A stretch of DNA of 64,000 nucleotides, from NCBI RefSeq assembly GCF_003337375.1, contig NZ_QPJD01000002.1, positions 1 to 64,000 of the forward strand, written 5' to 3'. A program made the position numbers and the translations under genes. Source of the DNA: Paenibacillus prosopidis (GTDB lineage: Bacteria > Bacillota > Bacilli > Paenibacillales > Paenibacillaceae). The notes under the pieces were generated by a model. That model did no database searches. It saw only the letters and a program-made list of their open reading frames with translations, and had not been told where the DNA came from. Shown one piece after another: positions 1-8,565 of this stretch; the first letter of the stretch is position 1, and every line of letters begins with the position of its first letter.

Positions 1-201
1 CTTAAAGCTCCAAGACTCGCTATTGGTGACCTGGCTAGAGTCTTCCCAAGCAGGATTTCCACCTGCTAAATGACATGACTTAACTTGACGCACTTGAACT
101 AACCTGCCCGTAAGTTCAATCCCGAGTCAAGTTAATCAAGAACGGCATAGACAAAACATTAATTTAAATTTTTAGATCGGTTTCGTATTAGCGTACAAAT
201 C

Positions 202-229
202 ACTTCGTACCGGGCATCCGCATACAATA
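202..229 (+). promoter_or_regulatory. possible sigma-K/sigma-E type promoter of the coat-like gene
   Basis: CATACAATA at 221-229 matches the CATANNNTA -10 pattern of mother-cell sporulation sigma factors, and an AC lies 17 bases upstream at 202-203, as in the loose sigma-K -35. It sits about 75 bases before a Pro/Gly-rich coat-like gene, the class of gene sigma-K reads. The match is short and could be chance. The rest of 1-290 holds no gene that I can support. Confidence 0.35.
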
Positions 230-305
230 CACCAGCCACGCAGATAAACGTTCGCCCTCATTATCATGAGTACATGGTTACAACCATTATAAGGAGTGAA
301 TCGAT

Positions 306-827
306 ATGTCATTATTACCTCCGTTTGGACCGCCGGGATCGCAAGGCGGCGGACTTCCGCCGTTTGGACCGCCGGGATCACAGGGCGGCGGGCTTCCGCC
401 GTTCGGACCGCCGGGATCCCAGGGCGGCGGACTTCCGCCGTTTGGACCGCCGGGATCACAGGGCGGCGGACTTCCGCCGTTCGGACCGCCGGGATCACAG
501 GGCGGCGGGCTTCCACCGTTCGGACCACAACCAGGCCCGCCCGGCCCGCCAATGCCGCCAGGACCTTCCGGCTTTCAAGCGCCTACCTCGGCGCCGCCGC
601 AGTTCGTTCCGCCGCGGCCGCAGTTTACCGCGTTCGCCGTCGATCCGGGGGGTATCCGCAGATGCTTGTTCCGCAATACGTACATTTGGCTTAGAAATGG
701 CAATCAGTTCTGGTATTTCCCTATCTTCGTAGGCAGAACTTCCGTTGCTGGCTTTCAATGGAACGGCTTTTTCTGGATGTATGCGGGGTACGACCTGAAT
801 CTCGTCGAATCGTTTACTTGCTTCTAA
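306..827 (+). CDS. Pro/Gly-repeat, spore-coat-like protein
   Basis: 173-residue protein in two parts. Residues 5-69 are five identical 13-residue repeats (PPFGPPGSQGGGL), followed by a Pro/Gly-rich linker. The last about 75 residues form a non-repetitive aromatic domain with motifs LFRNTYIWLRNGNQFWYFP and GFQWNGFFWMY, ending in Phe-Thr-Cys-Phe. From memory, similar repeat-plus-aromatic-tail proteins occur in Paenibacillus and Brevibacillus and are usually unnamed or coat-like; I cannot confirm a function. There is no signal peptide or membrane segment. The start is set by AAGGAG at 291-296. A role on the spore surface is an inference from composition and the sporulation-like promoter. Confidence 0.75.
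   Translation: MSLLPPFGPPGSQGGGLPPFGPPGSQGGGLPPFGPPGSQGGGLPPFGPPGSQGGGLPPFGPPGSQGGGLPPFGPQPGPPGPPMPPGPSGFQAPTSAPPQFVPPRPQFTAFAVDPGGIRRCLFRNTYIWLRNGNQFWYFPIFVGRTSVAGFQWNGFFWMYAGYDLNLVESFTCF
318..512 (+). repeat. five tandem 39-bp repeats
   Basis: Five in-frame 39-bp units, each encoding PPFGPPGSQGGGL, starting at 318, 357, 396, 435 and 474. A partial sixth unit leads into the Pro/Gly linker. Units differ by a few silent changes, so copy number may vary between strains by slippage or recombination. Confidence 0.95.
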
Positions 828-832
828 CAAAA

Positions 833-875
833 GAAGGGCAGCGCATAATGGCATCGGCCGATATGCACTGCCCTT
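833..875 (+). terminator. hairpin after the coat-like gene
   Basis: An inverted repeat pairs AAGGGCAGCGCAT near 834-845 with ATGCACTGCCCTT at 863-875, with one G-U pair. It lies just after the stop codon. The downstream T-run is weak, so termination efficiency is uncertain. Confidence 0.5.
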
Positions 876-877
876 AT

Positions 878-1103
878 TTAGTTTCGACTCCTAACGCCTT
901 CAAGAATAAGTTGTTCCATATATAAACCCGACTCTACATCACGAACATCATCGCCAACCTCTTCTTTAGAAAATCCTTTTAACACTTCCCAAAACTTTCA
1001 CTTTTTCAGCTCCTGGATTCAATCTTGTACTTTCGTCTCTTTCGTTTGTGCAATCTACCACAACAGTAAATGCAAGGAGTAAGACAATCATTCGAAAATT
1101 CAC
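878..1103 (-). pseudogene. frameshifted small lipoprotein-like gene
   Basis: A GTG start at 1103 follows a good ribosome site (GAGGGG at 1111-1116). It reads a hydrophobic leader ending in VVVDC, a lipobox-like Cys at residue 18 but with Asp in place of the usual Gly/Ala/Ser. After about 45 residues the frame stops. A +1 frame continues with a charged, protein-like sequence (KFWEVLKGFSKEEV, then DVESGLYMEQLILEGV) to a stop at 878. One frameshift explains the pattern. The family is not recognised, and sequencing error is an alternative. Confidence 0.45.
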
Positions 1104-1257
1104 TTCACATCCCCTCTTTTTTCTTAGATGCTTCATAACAGATTTAAAACTTTTCGCGGTAGCCTATTCTTGGGTTATTGAGCTATCGTTCCTCGTTAGG
1201 TTAAGGAACAAATATCAGTAATCTGGCACAAAGGATGCGTCTCCTGTCGGAATGCCA

Positions 1258-1740
1258 TTAAATCCGCATTGTGTCGGGGCGCCAGTTCATAATTGCCGAA
1301 CGGATGGCTGTAGGGCTCATTCCTTCCGTCCCCGCCCGTTCACACAGGGCTGGAAATTCATCATCGCCTGCGTAACGTAAGGCGATAATCTGGGATATCG
1401 AAATGCGCGGGTCCAGCATTCGCCCAGTCAGCCGGTAATGACGGAAGTTCTCCTCTATCCGGATCATTCGGTCTTGCGTTTTCGTCGCGTATCGCCGGAT
1501 GCACGCAACTGCGAAGACAAGACATACCGCTAGAATGAAAAGCAGCCAGTCGAGGCTCGACATCTCCCTCTGACCCAGACCACGGAAAAGCTCTACGGTC
1601 GAGAATATAAGCACGACAATGGCCAGCGGAGCCGCAATAAAGTGGTAGGACCAGTCCAATCGCCGAAATCCGCTTCTTTTCTCTTTGTGCACTTGTGTTG
1701 CCAAGCTCGGAGCAACAACATTTTTTACGTCCTCAATCAT
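1258..1740 (-). CDS. DUF6526-like small membrane protein
   Basis: 160 residues with two predicted membrane helices (about 33-50, YHFIAAPLAIVVLIFSTV, and 64-83, LDWLLFILAVCLVFAVACI). A soluble tail follows with RIEENFRHYRLTGRMLDPR and SQIIALRYAGDDEFPAL, a layout I associate with DUF6526. The function of that family is unknown. The start ATG is preceded by GGGAGAGG at a normal distance. It stands alone on this strand with about 120 bases to the next gene. Confidence 0.65.
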   Translation of the reverse strand: MIEDVKNVVAPSLATQVHKEKRSGFRRLDWSYHFIAAPLAIVVLIFSTVELFRGLGQREMSSLDWLLFILAVCLVFAVACIRRYATKTQDRMIRIEENFRHYRLTGRMLDPRISISQIIALRYAGDDEFPALCERAGTEGMSPTAIRSAIMNWRPDTMRI

Positions 1741-1859
1741 AGCTAATCCTCTCCCTTGTTAGATATTCCATCACTTGTTTATATGCCACGTTGTCCCCAT
1801 AACTTGTCATCAATTGTACAATTGGTCACAGTTTTATTTTGAAATCGTTGCCTCGGTGA

Positions 1860-3161
1860 CTAGTTCAACCCGCTCGTCTTGTCGCTATTCCCGCCTGAGA
1901 AGCCGACCGCCTGTCCCTTACCCGGCTCCGGCACTCGAATAAGAATGACGATACCTACGATGAACAGGATGACGAGGCTGAATACGCCCATGCTCGTGTG
2001 GCCGGTGAGTTGGGCGGTTACGCCGACGAGAAGTGGGCCCAGAATCGAAGCGAACTTGTCGAAAATATTATAAAACCCGAAAAACCGGTTAGCGTTAACC
2101 TTCGGCACCATCCGCGCGAAGTAAGCCCGGCTAAGTGCCTGGATGCCGCCTTGCGAGGTGGCGACCAGCATCGCAAGCACCCAGAAGTCGAACGCCGATT
2201 TCATGAAATACGCGTAGATACATACGATGATATAGACACAGATGCCGACGTACAGCATGATCTTACCCGAAAATCGATCCGCCAGACGCCCGTACAACAT
2301 CGCGAACGGAGCAGCGACGACTTGCGTCACAAACAATATGATGAGCAGGTCCGTCGATTCTATGCCCAGATCGGTCCCATAGGCGGTGGACATCGTAATG
2401 ATCGTCCCGACACCATCGATGTAGAAAAAATAAGCGAGCAAAAAAAGGAAAATCGCGCGATGCTGCTTGATTTGCTTTAAGGTCTCGTAGAGGCGCTTGA
2501 AGCTGTTCGCGACGATGCGAGGCTCGCGGTTCAAGTAATGCTTCTGGCGTACGTTGCGGAGCATGGGCAGGGTGAAGACGCCCCACCAGAGGGCCGTAAT
2601 GAAGAACGCGATTTGGCTCGCCGCCGTGATGGAGATCGGCAGAACCTCTTGCCCAGCAAGTAGAATGATCGCGATGCTGATGATAAAAGGAATCGTGCTC
2701 CCTATATACCCAATCGCAAATCCGCGGGCAGACACCTTGTTCATCCGTTCGTCGTCGGTGACGTCCACAAGGAAGGCGTCGTAGAACACATTGGAGCCCG
2801 CCGAGCCGATCGCGATGAACATATAACAGACGAGCAGCAGCTCCCAACTATCGTTCGGAATAAACGTAAGCAGCGCGGTAGCGACGATGCCGAGCAAGCT
2901 GAAGCCGGCGAAAAACGTTTTTTTGAACCCTTTGTAATCGGCAATCGTGCCCAAGATCGGCCCTAGCAGGGCGAGGATAAACGTCGAAATCGCAATCGCA
3001 TATCCCAGGTAAGCCGTAGAATTCGCCGCGCTAACGCCAGCGTCCTCGGCCGCCGCTTTGTAGAAGAGCGGGAAGACGGCCGTCGAAATGATGATGGAGT
3101 AGGCGGAATGGCCCCAGTCATACCACATCCAGCTTTTTTCTTCCTTCGAAAATGACCTCAT
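1860..3161 (-). CDS. MFS transporter, UMF1/Atg22-like
   Basis: 433-residue inner-membrane transporter with about 12 hydrophobic segments. The opening KEEKSWMWYDWGHSAYS is typical of the UMF1/Atg22-like branch of the major facilitator superfamily, whose best-known members export amino acids from the yeast vacuole; bacterial substrates are mostly unknown. The reading frame extends upstream to 3233, but the ATG at 3161 has AGGAGG at 3168-3174 and matches where the family begins, so I use it. The C-terminus is a short soluble tail. It is divergent from the ferritin-like gene, with about 350 bases between them that hold no further gene I can see. Confidence 0.85.
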   Translation of the reverse strand: MRSFSKEEKSWMWYDWGHSAYSIIISTAVFPLFYKAAAEDAGVSAANSTAYLGYAIAISTFILALLGPILGTIADYKGFKKTFFAGFSLLGIVATALLTFIPNDSWELLLVCYMFIAIGSAGSNVFYDAFLVDVTDDERMNKVSARGFAIGYIGSTIPFIISIAIILLAGQEVLPISITAASQIAFFITALWWGVFTLPMLRNVRQKHYLNREPRIVANSFKRLYETLKQIKQHRAIFLFLLAYFFYIDGVGTIITMSTAYGTDLGIESTDLLIILFVTQVVAAPFAMLYGRLADRFSGKIMLYVGICVYIIVCIYAYFMKSAFDFWVLAMLVATSQGGIQALSRAYFARMVPKVNANRFFGFYNIFDKFASILGPLLVGVTAQLTGHTSMGVFSLVILFIVGIVILIRVPEPGKGQAVGFSGGNSDKTSGLN

Positions 3162-3512
3162 AAGCTTGGCCTCCTGAATGCATCGAATGCTCTTATTGTA
3201 TAGGAAATGTGGACTTCCGGGCACAAAGAACAAAAATTTTACAAAACGCCGGGTTCCCCAAGCGCGACTATTGCCATTTTCGCTCGACAGATTTTGACTA
3301 GTAGAAGAGGCAGTATAAGTCTTAAAAAAGCTAAAATAACACTGCTTATTGGAATGTATCTTGTTCGCAAAGCTACACTACCCTGACCGTTTAGCTTAAC
3401 GTCCGCCGCCTCGGGCATAATATGAAAAATATTTCGGTTAATTTTGCACTTTTTACAAGCTCACTATAGACCTATAATGGTATTAATTCATTTTGGTCAA
3501 TCGAGGTGTCCC

Positions 3513-4250
3513 TTGGACGAAAATTTTACGTCGTGGACGGAATATTTCATCGTAAACAAACAGAGCTTGCAGCCGATCTACTGGGATGATCCCTATCGGT
3601 TGGACCCTCAGGAGTACGCTACCATCGCCCGTTCCATACAGCAGTTCCAAATCGGGGAAAGCTCGGAAGGTAAGTTTTTGATTGAATCCACCAAGCGGTA
3701 CTTGACTGGCAATCCGGACAAGAGCTATTTGCAAGCACTAATCCAATTCGTACACGAGGAGCAGCGGCATGCGCAGGATTTGGCCCTGTTTATGGACAAG
3801 CAGTCCATTCCGACGATCCGTAAGCATTGGGTGGATCAGACGTTCCGAAAGTTACGGCGTTTTGCCACTTTGGAGCAATCCATCACGGTACTGCTGACAG
3901 CCGAAATCATTGCGGCGGTCTACTACGACGCATTGAAAAAGACCACGAAATCCCGCACCCTGATCGAACTTTGCGAACAAATCCTCCGTGATGAGTCGAT
4001 GCATATCGAATTCCAATCCGACGCTTTACGGCAGTTTGCTAGGAAACGCCCGAAAAGTATCAACCGCTTCACCCGCTTCAGCCGTCTCTTTCTGCTATCC
4101 GGAACGTTGACCGTCGTTTGGTTCTATCACGGGAAGGTGTTCCGGGCGGGGGGGTACAGCCTGAAGGCGTTTTTAAAAGGGACCTTGGCGGAGCATGCAC
4201 GCTCAGAGCGAATTATAGAGCGACGTATGCACTTTCCGGCAATACCTTAA
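3513..4250 (+). CDS. ferritin-like di-iron domain protein
   Basis: About 245 residues, mostly helical. Two ExxH motifs (HEEQRHAQD and RDESMHIEF) plus isolated Glu residues in two other helices (FLIESTKRY and TAEIIAAVYY) give the six-ligand pattern of a ferritin-like di-iron centre. Such proteins are oxygen-activating enzymes or iron-binding proteins; the substrate here is unknown. A longer frame begins at a TTG at 3444, but without a ribosome site. I prefer the TTG at 3513, preceded by GAGGTG at 3503-3508, because the sequence from LDENFTSWTEYF looks like the natural N-terminus. A hydrophobic patch near residue 200 may be a buried helix. Confidence 0.7.
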   Translation: MDENFTSWTEYFIVNKQSLQPIYWDDPYRLDPQEYATIARSIQQFQIGESSEGKFLIESTKRYLTGNPDKSYLQALIQFVHEEQRHAQDLALFMDKQSIPTIRKHWVDQTFRKLRRFATLEQSITVLLTAEIIAAVYYDALKKTTKSRTLIELCEQILRDESMHIEFQSDALRQFARKRPKSINRFTRFSRLFLLSGTLTVVWFYHGKVFRAGGYSLKAFLKGTLAEHARSERIIERRMHFPAIP

Positions 4251-4383
4251 GAGCTCCTGCCAACTGGTCTACAAAAAACAATCGGTCTTCGTTGAATTGG
4301 TTTTGTATCATTTTCGATTTCGCGGTTTAGATCTATTACATCGTTTAGTTTAGCTGAATAGCGGAACACTTCATTTAGAATTG

Positions 4384-4861
4384 TTATTTTTCTTTTATCA
4401 CGCTTTTTACAAAGTCCGTTTTTGCTTTTGTATAAGATTCTCGGTCATTAATATATTCATGAGCTAACTTATTCTTAAGATTTGCGTATTCTAAAGCAAG
4501 TGAGGGGTCCATTCTTAATCGGTCACGAAATAAAAGTTGTTTTTCCCAACGCTCCTCTCCCTTTAACATGAGATGAAGATGTGCTATCCGCTTATCATTC
4601 TTAACTCTAACAAAGAATCTTCTCCATGGTTGTTTATCTAATTCGGGCGGCACATAATGCCACTCATGAGTGGCTAATATAATCGCAATTTCGTTTAATT
4701 CTTTAAATGAAGGAATACTTGCCATTAAGTCGATGATTGGTTTAGCTGGTAAATTAGGAATTGATGTACTGCCTATATGCTCAACTTGATTTACACCAAT
4801 TTATTTCTACTGTTTCTACCGCCCAAACAGGATAGCTATTCTGATTGTTATCATTAGTCAT
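4384..4861 (-). pseudogene. GrpB-family protein with internal deletion
   Basis: The reverse strand starts well: ribosome site GGAGAT, ATG at 4861, then an N-terminus reading NSYPVWAVETVEIN. It then runs out of frame. A second frame resumes with NQVEHIGSTSIPNLPAKPIIDL and continues through a full C-terminal half with RRFFVRVK and RIAHLHLM. The HIGSTS-P-PAKPIID signature is the hallmark of GrpB/UPF0157 proteins, related to nucleotidyltransferases. Compared with the family, about 25-30 residues between the two parts are missing and the frame is broken. The intact-looking 113-residue frame (4384-4725) starts inside the gene and is probably not expressed as a functional protein. Confidence 0.75.
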
Positions 4862-4978
4862 ACAATTAATCATCTCCTAACAAAGGCATAATAAAATGAG
4901 CAGGTTACCGTAGCACCTGCTCATCAATGTGTATCATTCAATATCGTACTCCGTTACTGTAATAACATATTCTTCCCC

Positions 4979-5248
4979 TTATCTTTCCTCTAAAGCTGCT
5001 TCAAATGCCGAAGAAACTTTTTCAAATTCCTCATCATTTTCGATCACCGAAAGCTCATCATTCTCGTTGACTTGCAGAAAGAAAATATCTAGATCTTCTT
5101 TTTCCTTCTCCCCATCCTCAAGCTCGTCCAAGTATGCAACTGCTATGTATTGTTGGTTCTCCAAATCGAGAGAACCCAACACCTCGATCTCTTGTTCAGT
5201 TCCCTCATCGTCCACCATCATGAGAACTTCACCGTTTTCAATTACCAT
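4979..5248 (-). CDS. DUF1292 family protein
   Basis: 89-residue, very acidic protein. The core DEGTEQEIEVLGSLDLENQQYIAVAYL followed by IFFLQVNENDELSVIENDEEFEKV matches DUF1292, a small Bacillota family (YrzB-like) of unknown function. In many relatives a member sits beside yrzL and ruvX, but here it stands alone, so it is probably an extra copy. Ribosome site GGGAGGG precedes the ATG. Confidence 0.85.
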   Translation of the reverse strand: MVIENGEVLMMVDDEGTEQEIEVLGSLDLENQQYIAVAYLDELEDGEKEKEDLDIFFLQVNENDELSVIENDEEFEKVSSAFEAALEER

Positions 5249-5360
5249 ATTTAGCCCTCCCTTATATTATTCTAATATATTTTTCCACAAGGCTTAAAAA
5301 AAATTCATTAAATGTAATTCAAGAAAACGATAACCATTTTGGAATGAGATGTTATGCATA

Positions 5361-5705
5361 TCAAGCCTTTGAGGAAAATTTCGACTCAGCTACAAGAATC
5401 ACTGGATAAAGTATGATTATGATTCCGGTTATAAAAATCGATTGATTAAATATATTCAAAAACAAATCATGTGACCAACCATCTTCACCTATTATCCAAT
5501 AAGCTATCTGGTTAGATATCGCTATCCCATCGTTAGCCTCAGGAATTAAACTCTGAGTGTAGTTTTGGGCAAGACAAGCAACAGCTAACAAGGATATACC
5601 AGCTGCCAATGCGACTCCCTTAGAGAAAGAGTATAGCACACCAGCTTTTCTTAAAACGACGATCGATACAGCAACGAATATTATGCAAACAAACAAAAAT
5701 ATCAT
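5361..5705 (-). CDS. small membrane protein, unknown function
   Basis: 114 residues with three hydrophobic segments: residues 2-19, 31-46 (GVALAAGISLLAVACLA) and 89-105 (SIFITGIIIILYPVILV). The loop between segments 2 and 3 is polar. I recognise no family. The start ATG follows a GGAGGTGTAA ribosome site. It lies between the DUF1292 gene and the monooxygenase on the same strand, with gaps over 65 bases on both sides, so cotranscription is possible but not shown. Confidence 0.6.
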   Translation of the reverse strand: MIFLFVCIIFVAVSIVVLRKAGVLYSFSKGVALAAGISLLAVACLAQNYTQSLIPEANDGIAISNQIAYWIIGEDGWSHDLFLNIFNQSIFITGIIIILYPVILVAESKFSSKA

Positions 5706-5774
5706 CTTACACCTCCGTACTCATTTTTCTTTAGACGTTTCCGATAATTATTTAACAAAATGCGATGATATATC

Positions 5775-6983
5775 TTATCCTAGCAGGATCTTCTCGTTCC
5801 AATCGATCTTGTAATCGTACATCCAAGTGAGAGAGTTCTTGTTGGCTGATTTTAAGAACATAGGTAACATTAAATCTCGGAAAAATACTTGAATAGGGTT
5901 GGTCGCATGCTTTCGTTGGCCGATCCTTCGGGAATACTGCACGATTCGTTCTACCCGTTCGCGGCGTAATTGGTGATAACGGGAAAATGCCTGCTCCGCA
6001 TCCTGGAGATCCCGCATGCACTTCGCCAGCACCTTCGCGTCTTCAAGCGCAAGAGAAGCTCCTTGCCCGGCGTTGGGCGATGTCGCGTGGATGGCGTCAC
6101 CTACCAGCACGACGGATCGGTCATGCCAATGGTGAACCGGCGGCATATCATAGATCGGGTAGATGCCGATCTCTCCCGCCGTCGATCCCACGATATCCGG
6201 AAGCGGTGCAATATCATCGGCATATAAATCATTGACGATCTTGCGCCATTCCGCTTGCGGAATCATTAGCAGCTCCCGGCGAATCGGATTCCCGGGATAG
6301 TTCATGTTACCGAACCAGTAAGTCTCTTCCGCGTTACGGATGTGACCGAAGAAGGCACGTTTGCCAAATACCATCGTTTGGGTCCCCTTCTCGTGCGGAA
6401 TCAAATCACCGCGCAGAAACCCGCCAAAGCTTAACAGTCCCGTATAGGCTGGGGCGGGTGCATTCGGCAGGATCAACTTGCGTACCCGGGAGTTGATACC
6501 ATCGCATCCGATCAGATAATTTCCGGACGCCTTTGTTCCGTCCTCGAACGAAACGCTCACCCGGTGTTCCTCATTCTTTTCGATGTCCTTCAGCTTTTTG
6601 CCGTATTCGATCGAAATCCCTTGGCGCAGCGCTTCCTCTCGCAATATTTTCTGCAGAATCCCCCTCTTGATCGTGTAGCCTTGCGGCTCTCCCGATGATT
6701 GGCCGACGGTGCCGAGAAGCCTGCCCTTCCCATTAACCATCTTCATCATCTGCAGGGGAATGCCATTCTGCCGGATGGCTTCGTCCAGCCCCAATTCGTT
6801 CAGCACTTGCAATCCGTTGCGCGCCACATTGAGAAACAATCCTGCGTAGTCATCGGCTTGTTCCTCCGCCTCATAAAGGACCGAATCGATCCCCGCCTTC
6901 TTCAGAAAAAGAGCCGTTGCTGGTCCCGCAATTCCGCAACCGATAATCAATGCGATGCCGGCCCGATTATTAAAGTTTGCCAT
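5775..6983 (-). CDS. FAD-dependent monooxygenase (PHBH-like)
   Basis: 402-residue flavoprotein hydroxylase. The Rossmann motif GCGIAGPATALFLKKAG (about residues 15-31), the DG motif region YLIGCDGINSRVRK (about 157-170) and the second FAD motif GDAIHATSPNAGQGASLALED (about 296-316) are in the order expected for the para-hydroxybenzoate-hydroxylase class. These use NADPH and O2 to hydroxylate small aromatics, polyketides or antibiotics; the substrate here is unknown. The gene faces away from a PadR regulator and shares a palindrome-bearing promoter region with it, the usual arrangement for an inducible detoxification enzyme. Confidence 0.88.
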   Translation of the reverse strand: MANFNNRAGIALIIGCGIAGPATALFLKKAGIDSVLYEAEEQADDYAGLFLNVARNGLQVLNELGLDEAIRQNGIPLQMMKMVNGKGRLLGTVGQSSGEPQGYTIKRGILQKILREEALRQGISIEYGKKLKDIEKNEEHRVSVSFEDGTKASGNYLIGCDGINSRVRKLILPNAPAPAYTGLLSFGGFLRGDLIPHEKGTQTMVFGKRAFFGHIRNAEETYWFGNMNYPGNPIRRELLMIPQAEWRKIVNDLYADDIAPLPDIVGSTAGEIGIYPIYDMPPVHHWHDRSVVLVGDAIHATSPNAGQGASLALEDAKVLAKCMRDLQDAEQAFSRYHQLRRERVERIVQYSRRIGQRKHATNPIQVFFRDLMLPMFLKSANKNSLTWMYDYKIDWNEKILLG

Positions 6984-7013
6984 CCGCCATCATCCTCTCT
7001 TCACTTTTATCTA

Positions 7014-7056
7014 TATAGTTTAATTAAACTATAATATTTAAACTAATAAAAATCAA
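7014..7056 (-). promoter_or_regulatory. monooxygenase promoter overlapped by a 20-bp palindrome
   Basis: On the reverse strand a -35 TTGATT (7051-7056) and a -10 TATAGT (7028-7033) are separated by 17 bases. A perfect 20-bp palindrome (TATAGTTTAATTAAACTATA, 7014-7033) covers the -10. Related half sites (TTTAAACTAA, TCAAACTAAT) recur up to 7075. This is the layout of an operator for a repressor, most simply the PadR protein encoded next door. Confidence 0.65.
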
Positions 7057-7065
7057 CTAATGATT

Positions 7066-7093
7066 TTCAAACTAATCAACAATGGGTTATAAT
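7066..7093 (+). promoter_or_regulatory. padR promoter
   Basis: TTCAAA (7066-7071), 16 bases, then a perfect TATAAT (7088-7093), about 36 bases before the PadR start codon. Copies of the operator half site overlap the -35, so the regulator may repress itself. Confidence 0.5.
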
Positions 7094-7129
7094 AAGTCCA
7101 GTATTGACTCTGAAAGAGGTTGAAGTGGA

Positions 7130-7753
7130 ATGCCTAAACCAAAACGAAGTAATTTGCTCGCATTAGCGATTTTGTCTCTGCTGAACGAGCGGCCGATGCA
7201 CCCTTATGAAATCGGGGTTACGATGCGCCAGCGTGGCCTTTCCGATAGCATTAAATTGAACACAGGTTCCCTTTATGCAGTCATCGATGCTTTATTGAAG
7301 AACAAGCAGATTCAACCGGTTGAAACGCTGAGGGAAGGCAAACATCCGGAACGGACGATTTACGAGCCTACCGAAGAAGGCCGGTCAGAGTTTTTCGATT
7401 GGTTGCGTACCTTACTGCGCATCCCCGTGAAAGAGTATCCGCAGTTTGCGGCCGGCCTTTCTTTTTTGGCTCATTTGACTCCTGCAGAAGCGCTGGATCT
7501 GTTGAAGGAACGATCAGGCACGCTGGCCATTCAGATTCAAGATGTACGTCATTCGATGGAGATGACTCGAGCCTTGGGAATCGACCGGCTGTTCGTCATC
7601 GAACAGGAGTATTCGCTGGCATTGCTCGAATCCGAGTGCAACTGGCTGCAGCAATTGATGAACGACATCGAGAATGGAGTCCTGGCTGAGCGTACGGAGG
7701 ACCAGTGGAACTGGATTGTTTATTTCGGCCAGCCATCCCAAGATCATGTATAA
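7130..7753 (+). CDS. PadR family transcriptional regulator
   Basis: 207 residues. The N-terminal winged helix (LLALAILSLLNERPMHPYEIGVTMRQRG, then LNTGSLYAVIDALLKNKQIQ and RTIYEPTEEGRSEFFDWL) is typical PadR. The C-terminal part (about 95-190) is the helical Vir_act_alpha_C-type dimerisation domain. PadR proteins are repressors released by phenolic acids or drugs. Divergence from the FAD monooxygenase and the palindrome in the shared intergenic region make that enzyme the likely target. An intrinsic terminator follows directly. Confidence 0.9.
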   Translation: MPKPKRSNLLALAILSLLNERPMHPYEIGVTMRQRGLSDSIKLNTGSLYAVIDALLKNKQIQPVETLREGKHPERTIYEPTEEGRSEFFDWLRTLLRIPVKEYPQFAAGLSFLAHLTPAEALDLLKERSGTLAIQIQDVRHSMEMTRALGIDRLFVIEQEYSLALLESECNWLQQLMNDIENGVLAERTEDQWNWIVYFGQPSQDHV

Positions 7754-7754
7754 T

Positions 7755-7789
7755 CGAAAAGGCCCATGCAAAAAGCATGGGCCTTTTCG
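7755..7789 (+). terminator. strong intrinsic terminator after padR
   Basis: A perfect 15-bp inverted repeat (7755-7769 and 7775-7789) with a 5-base A loop. The arms contain GGCCCATGC, with AAAA and TTTT at the base, so it could act in both directions. Confidence 0.85.
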
Positions 7790-7881
7790 ACAAACAATGG
7801 TTCTGCCTGTACTTCAGTAAAATTTTGGTTTATAACCGGTCTGCTCGTTTATTCAGACAAAAAAGATATATGCCACTCGGA

Positions 7882-8565
7882 TTAGAGCAGCTGAAGAAGC
7901 TCGGATAACTCAGCAATTTCATAGGTAGGCTTTATCGATGTTTCATTCGGTTTTCGTTTTGGATTATACCAGCACGTATCGATGCTATAATTAATGCCGC
8001 CTTGGATATCCGAGCTTAATGAATCCCCAACTATCAGCACTTTACTCTTATCCGTGATTCTCAACTTATTAAAAGCGAAATCAAATATGCCCGTATGCGG
8101 CTTCTGGAAGCCAGTATCCTCAGAAACGATAATATGCTCGAACGAATTGGACAGCAAGGACCTGCCAATTCTGCTGAGCTGAACCTTCTTGATTCCATTC
8201 GTGATGATAGCAATTCGATGGCCGTGGCCAAGAACCTGCTGAATAAGCGCTTCTGAACCTTCAATTAGATACGAGCCCTCACCCAAATACTGCACATATT
8301 GCTCGCTAAAATAAACGGCATCCATCTTAACTTTAAGCTCTGTGAAAAGTCGACTAAACCGTTCATGACGGAGGAAGTCGAGCGTAACCGCCCCTTTCTC
8401 AAAATCATTCCAGAGCTGCTGGTTTACATTCCGATAGGTATCCACATGAGATTGGAGAAGCTCAATACCATGCTCCTGAAATACACGCTTAAGGGCATGT
8501 GCCTCAGCCAAAGAGTAGTCAAACAATGTATCATCCGCATCAAAAAGAATAACCTCGTACTTCAA
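7882..8565 (-). CDS. HAD-superfamily hydrolase, YjjG-like nucleotidase
   Basis: 227 residues. HAD motif I is ILFDADDTLFDY (Asp9 nucleophile, Asp11), motif II IAIITNGI, motif III Lys in FQKPHTGIF, and motif IV LIVGDSLSSDIQGG. The spacing and cap domain fit the YjjG/YfnB group of noncanonical pyrimidine nucleotidases, which clean up damaged nucleotides. The start is TTG at 8565 with AGGAGG 8 bases upstream. That TTG overlaps the stop codon of the decayed PhzF remnant (TTGA), so translation may be coupled to it. Confidence 0.85.
   Translation of the reverse strand: MKYEVILFDADDTLFDYSLAEAHALKRVFQEHGIELLQSHVDTYRNVNQQLWNDFEKGAVTLDFLRHERFSRLFTELKVKMDAVYFSEQYVQYLGEGSYLIEGSEALIQQVLGHGHRIAIITNGIKKVQLSRIGRSLLSNSFEHIIVSEDTGFQKPHTGIFDFAFNKLRITDKSKVLIVGDSLSSDIQGGINYSIDTCWYNPKRKPNETSIKPTYEIAELSELLQLL

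Noticed and set aside
318..512. Tandem repeats here and at 37740-37973 and 42254-42368 considered as CRISPR arrays
   Set aside because: Units are contiguous with no spacers. Two arrays are in-frame coding repeats and one is an IS21 end. No cas genes are present.
172..854. Several long open frames on both strands over the Pro/Gly-repeat gene
   Set aside because: They are mirror images of the 39-bp repeats in other frames. Only the frame starting at 306 has a ribosome site and a non-repetitive C-terminal domain.
2263..2847. 194-residue reverse-strand frame inside the MFS gene
   Set aside because: It overlaps the transporter in another frame, is rich in Arg/His/Cys and has no domain or ribosome site.
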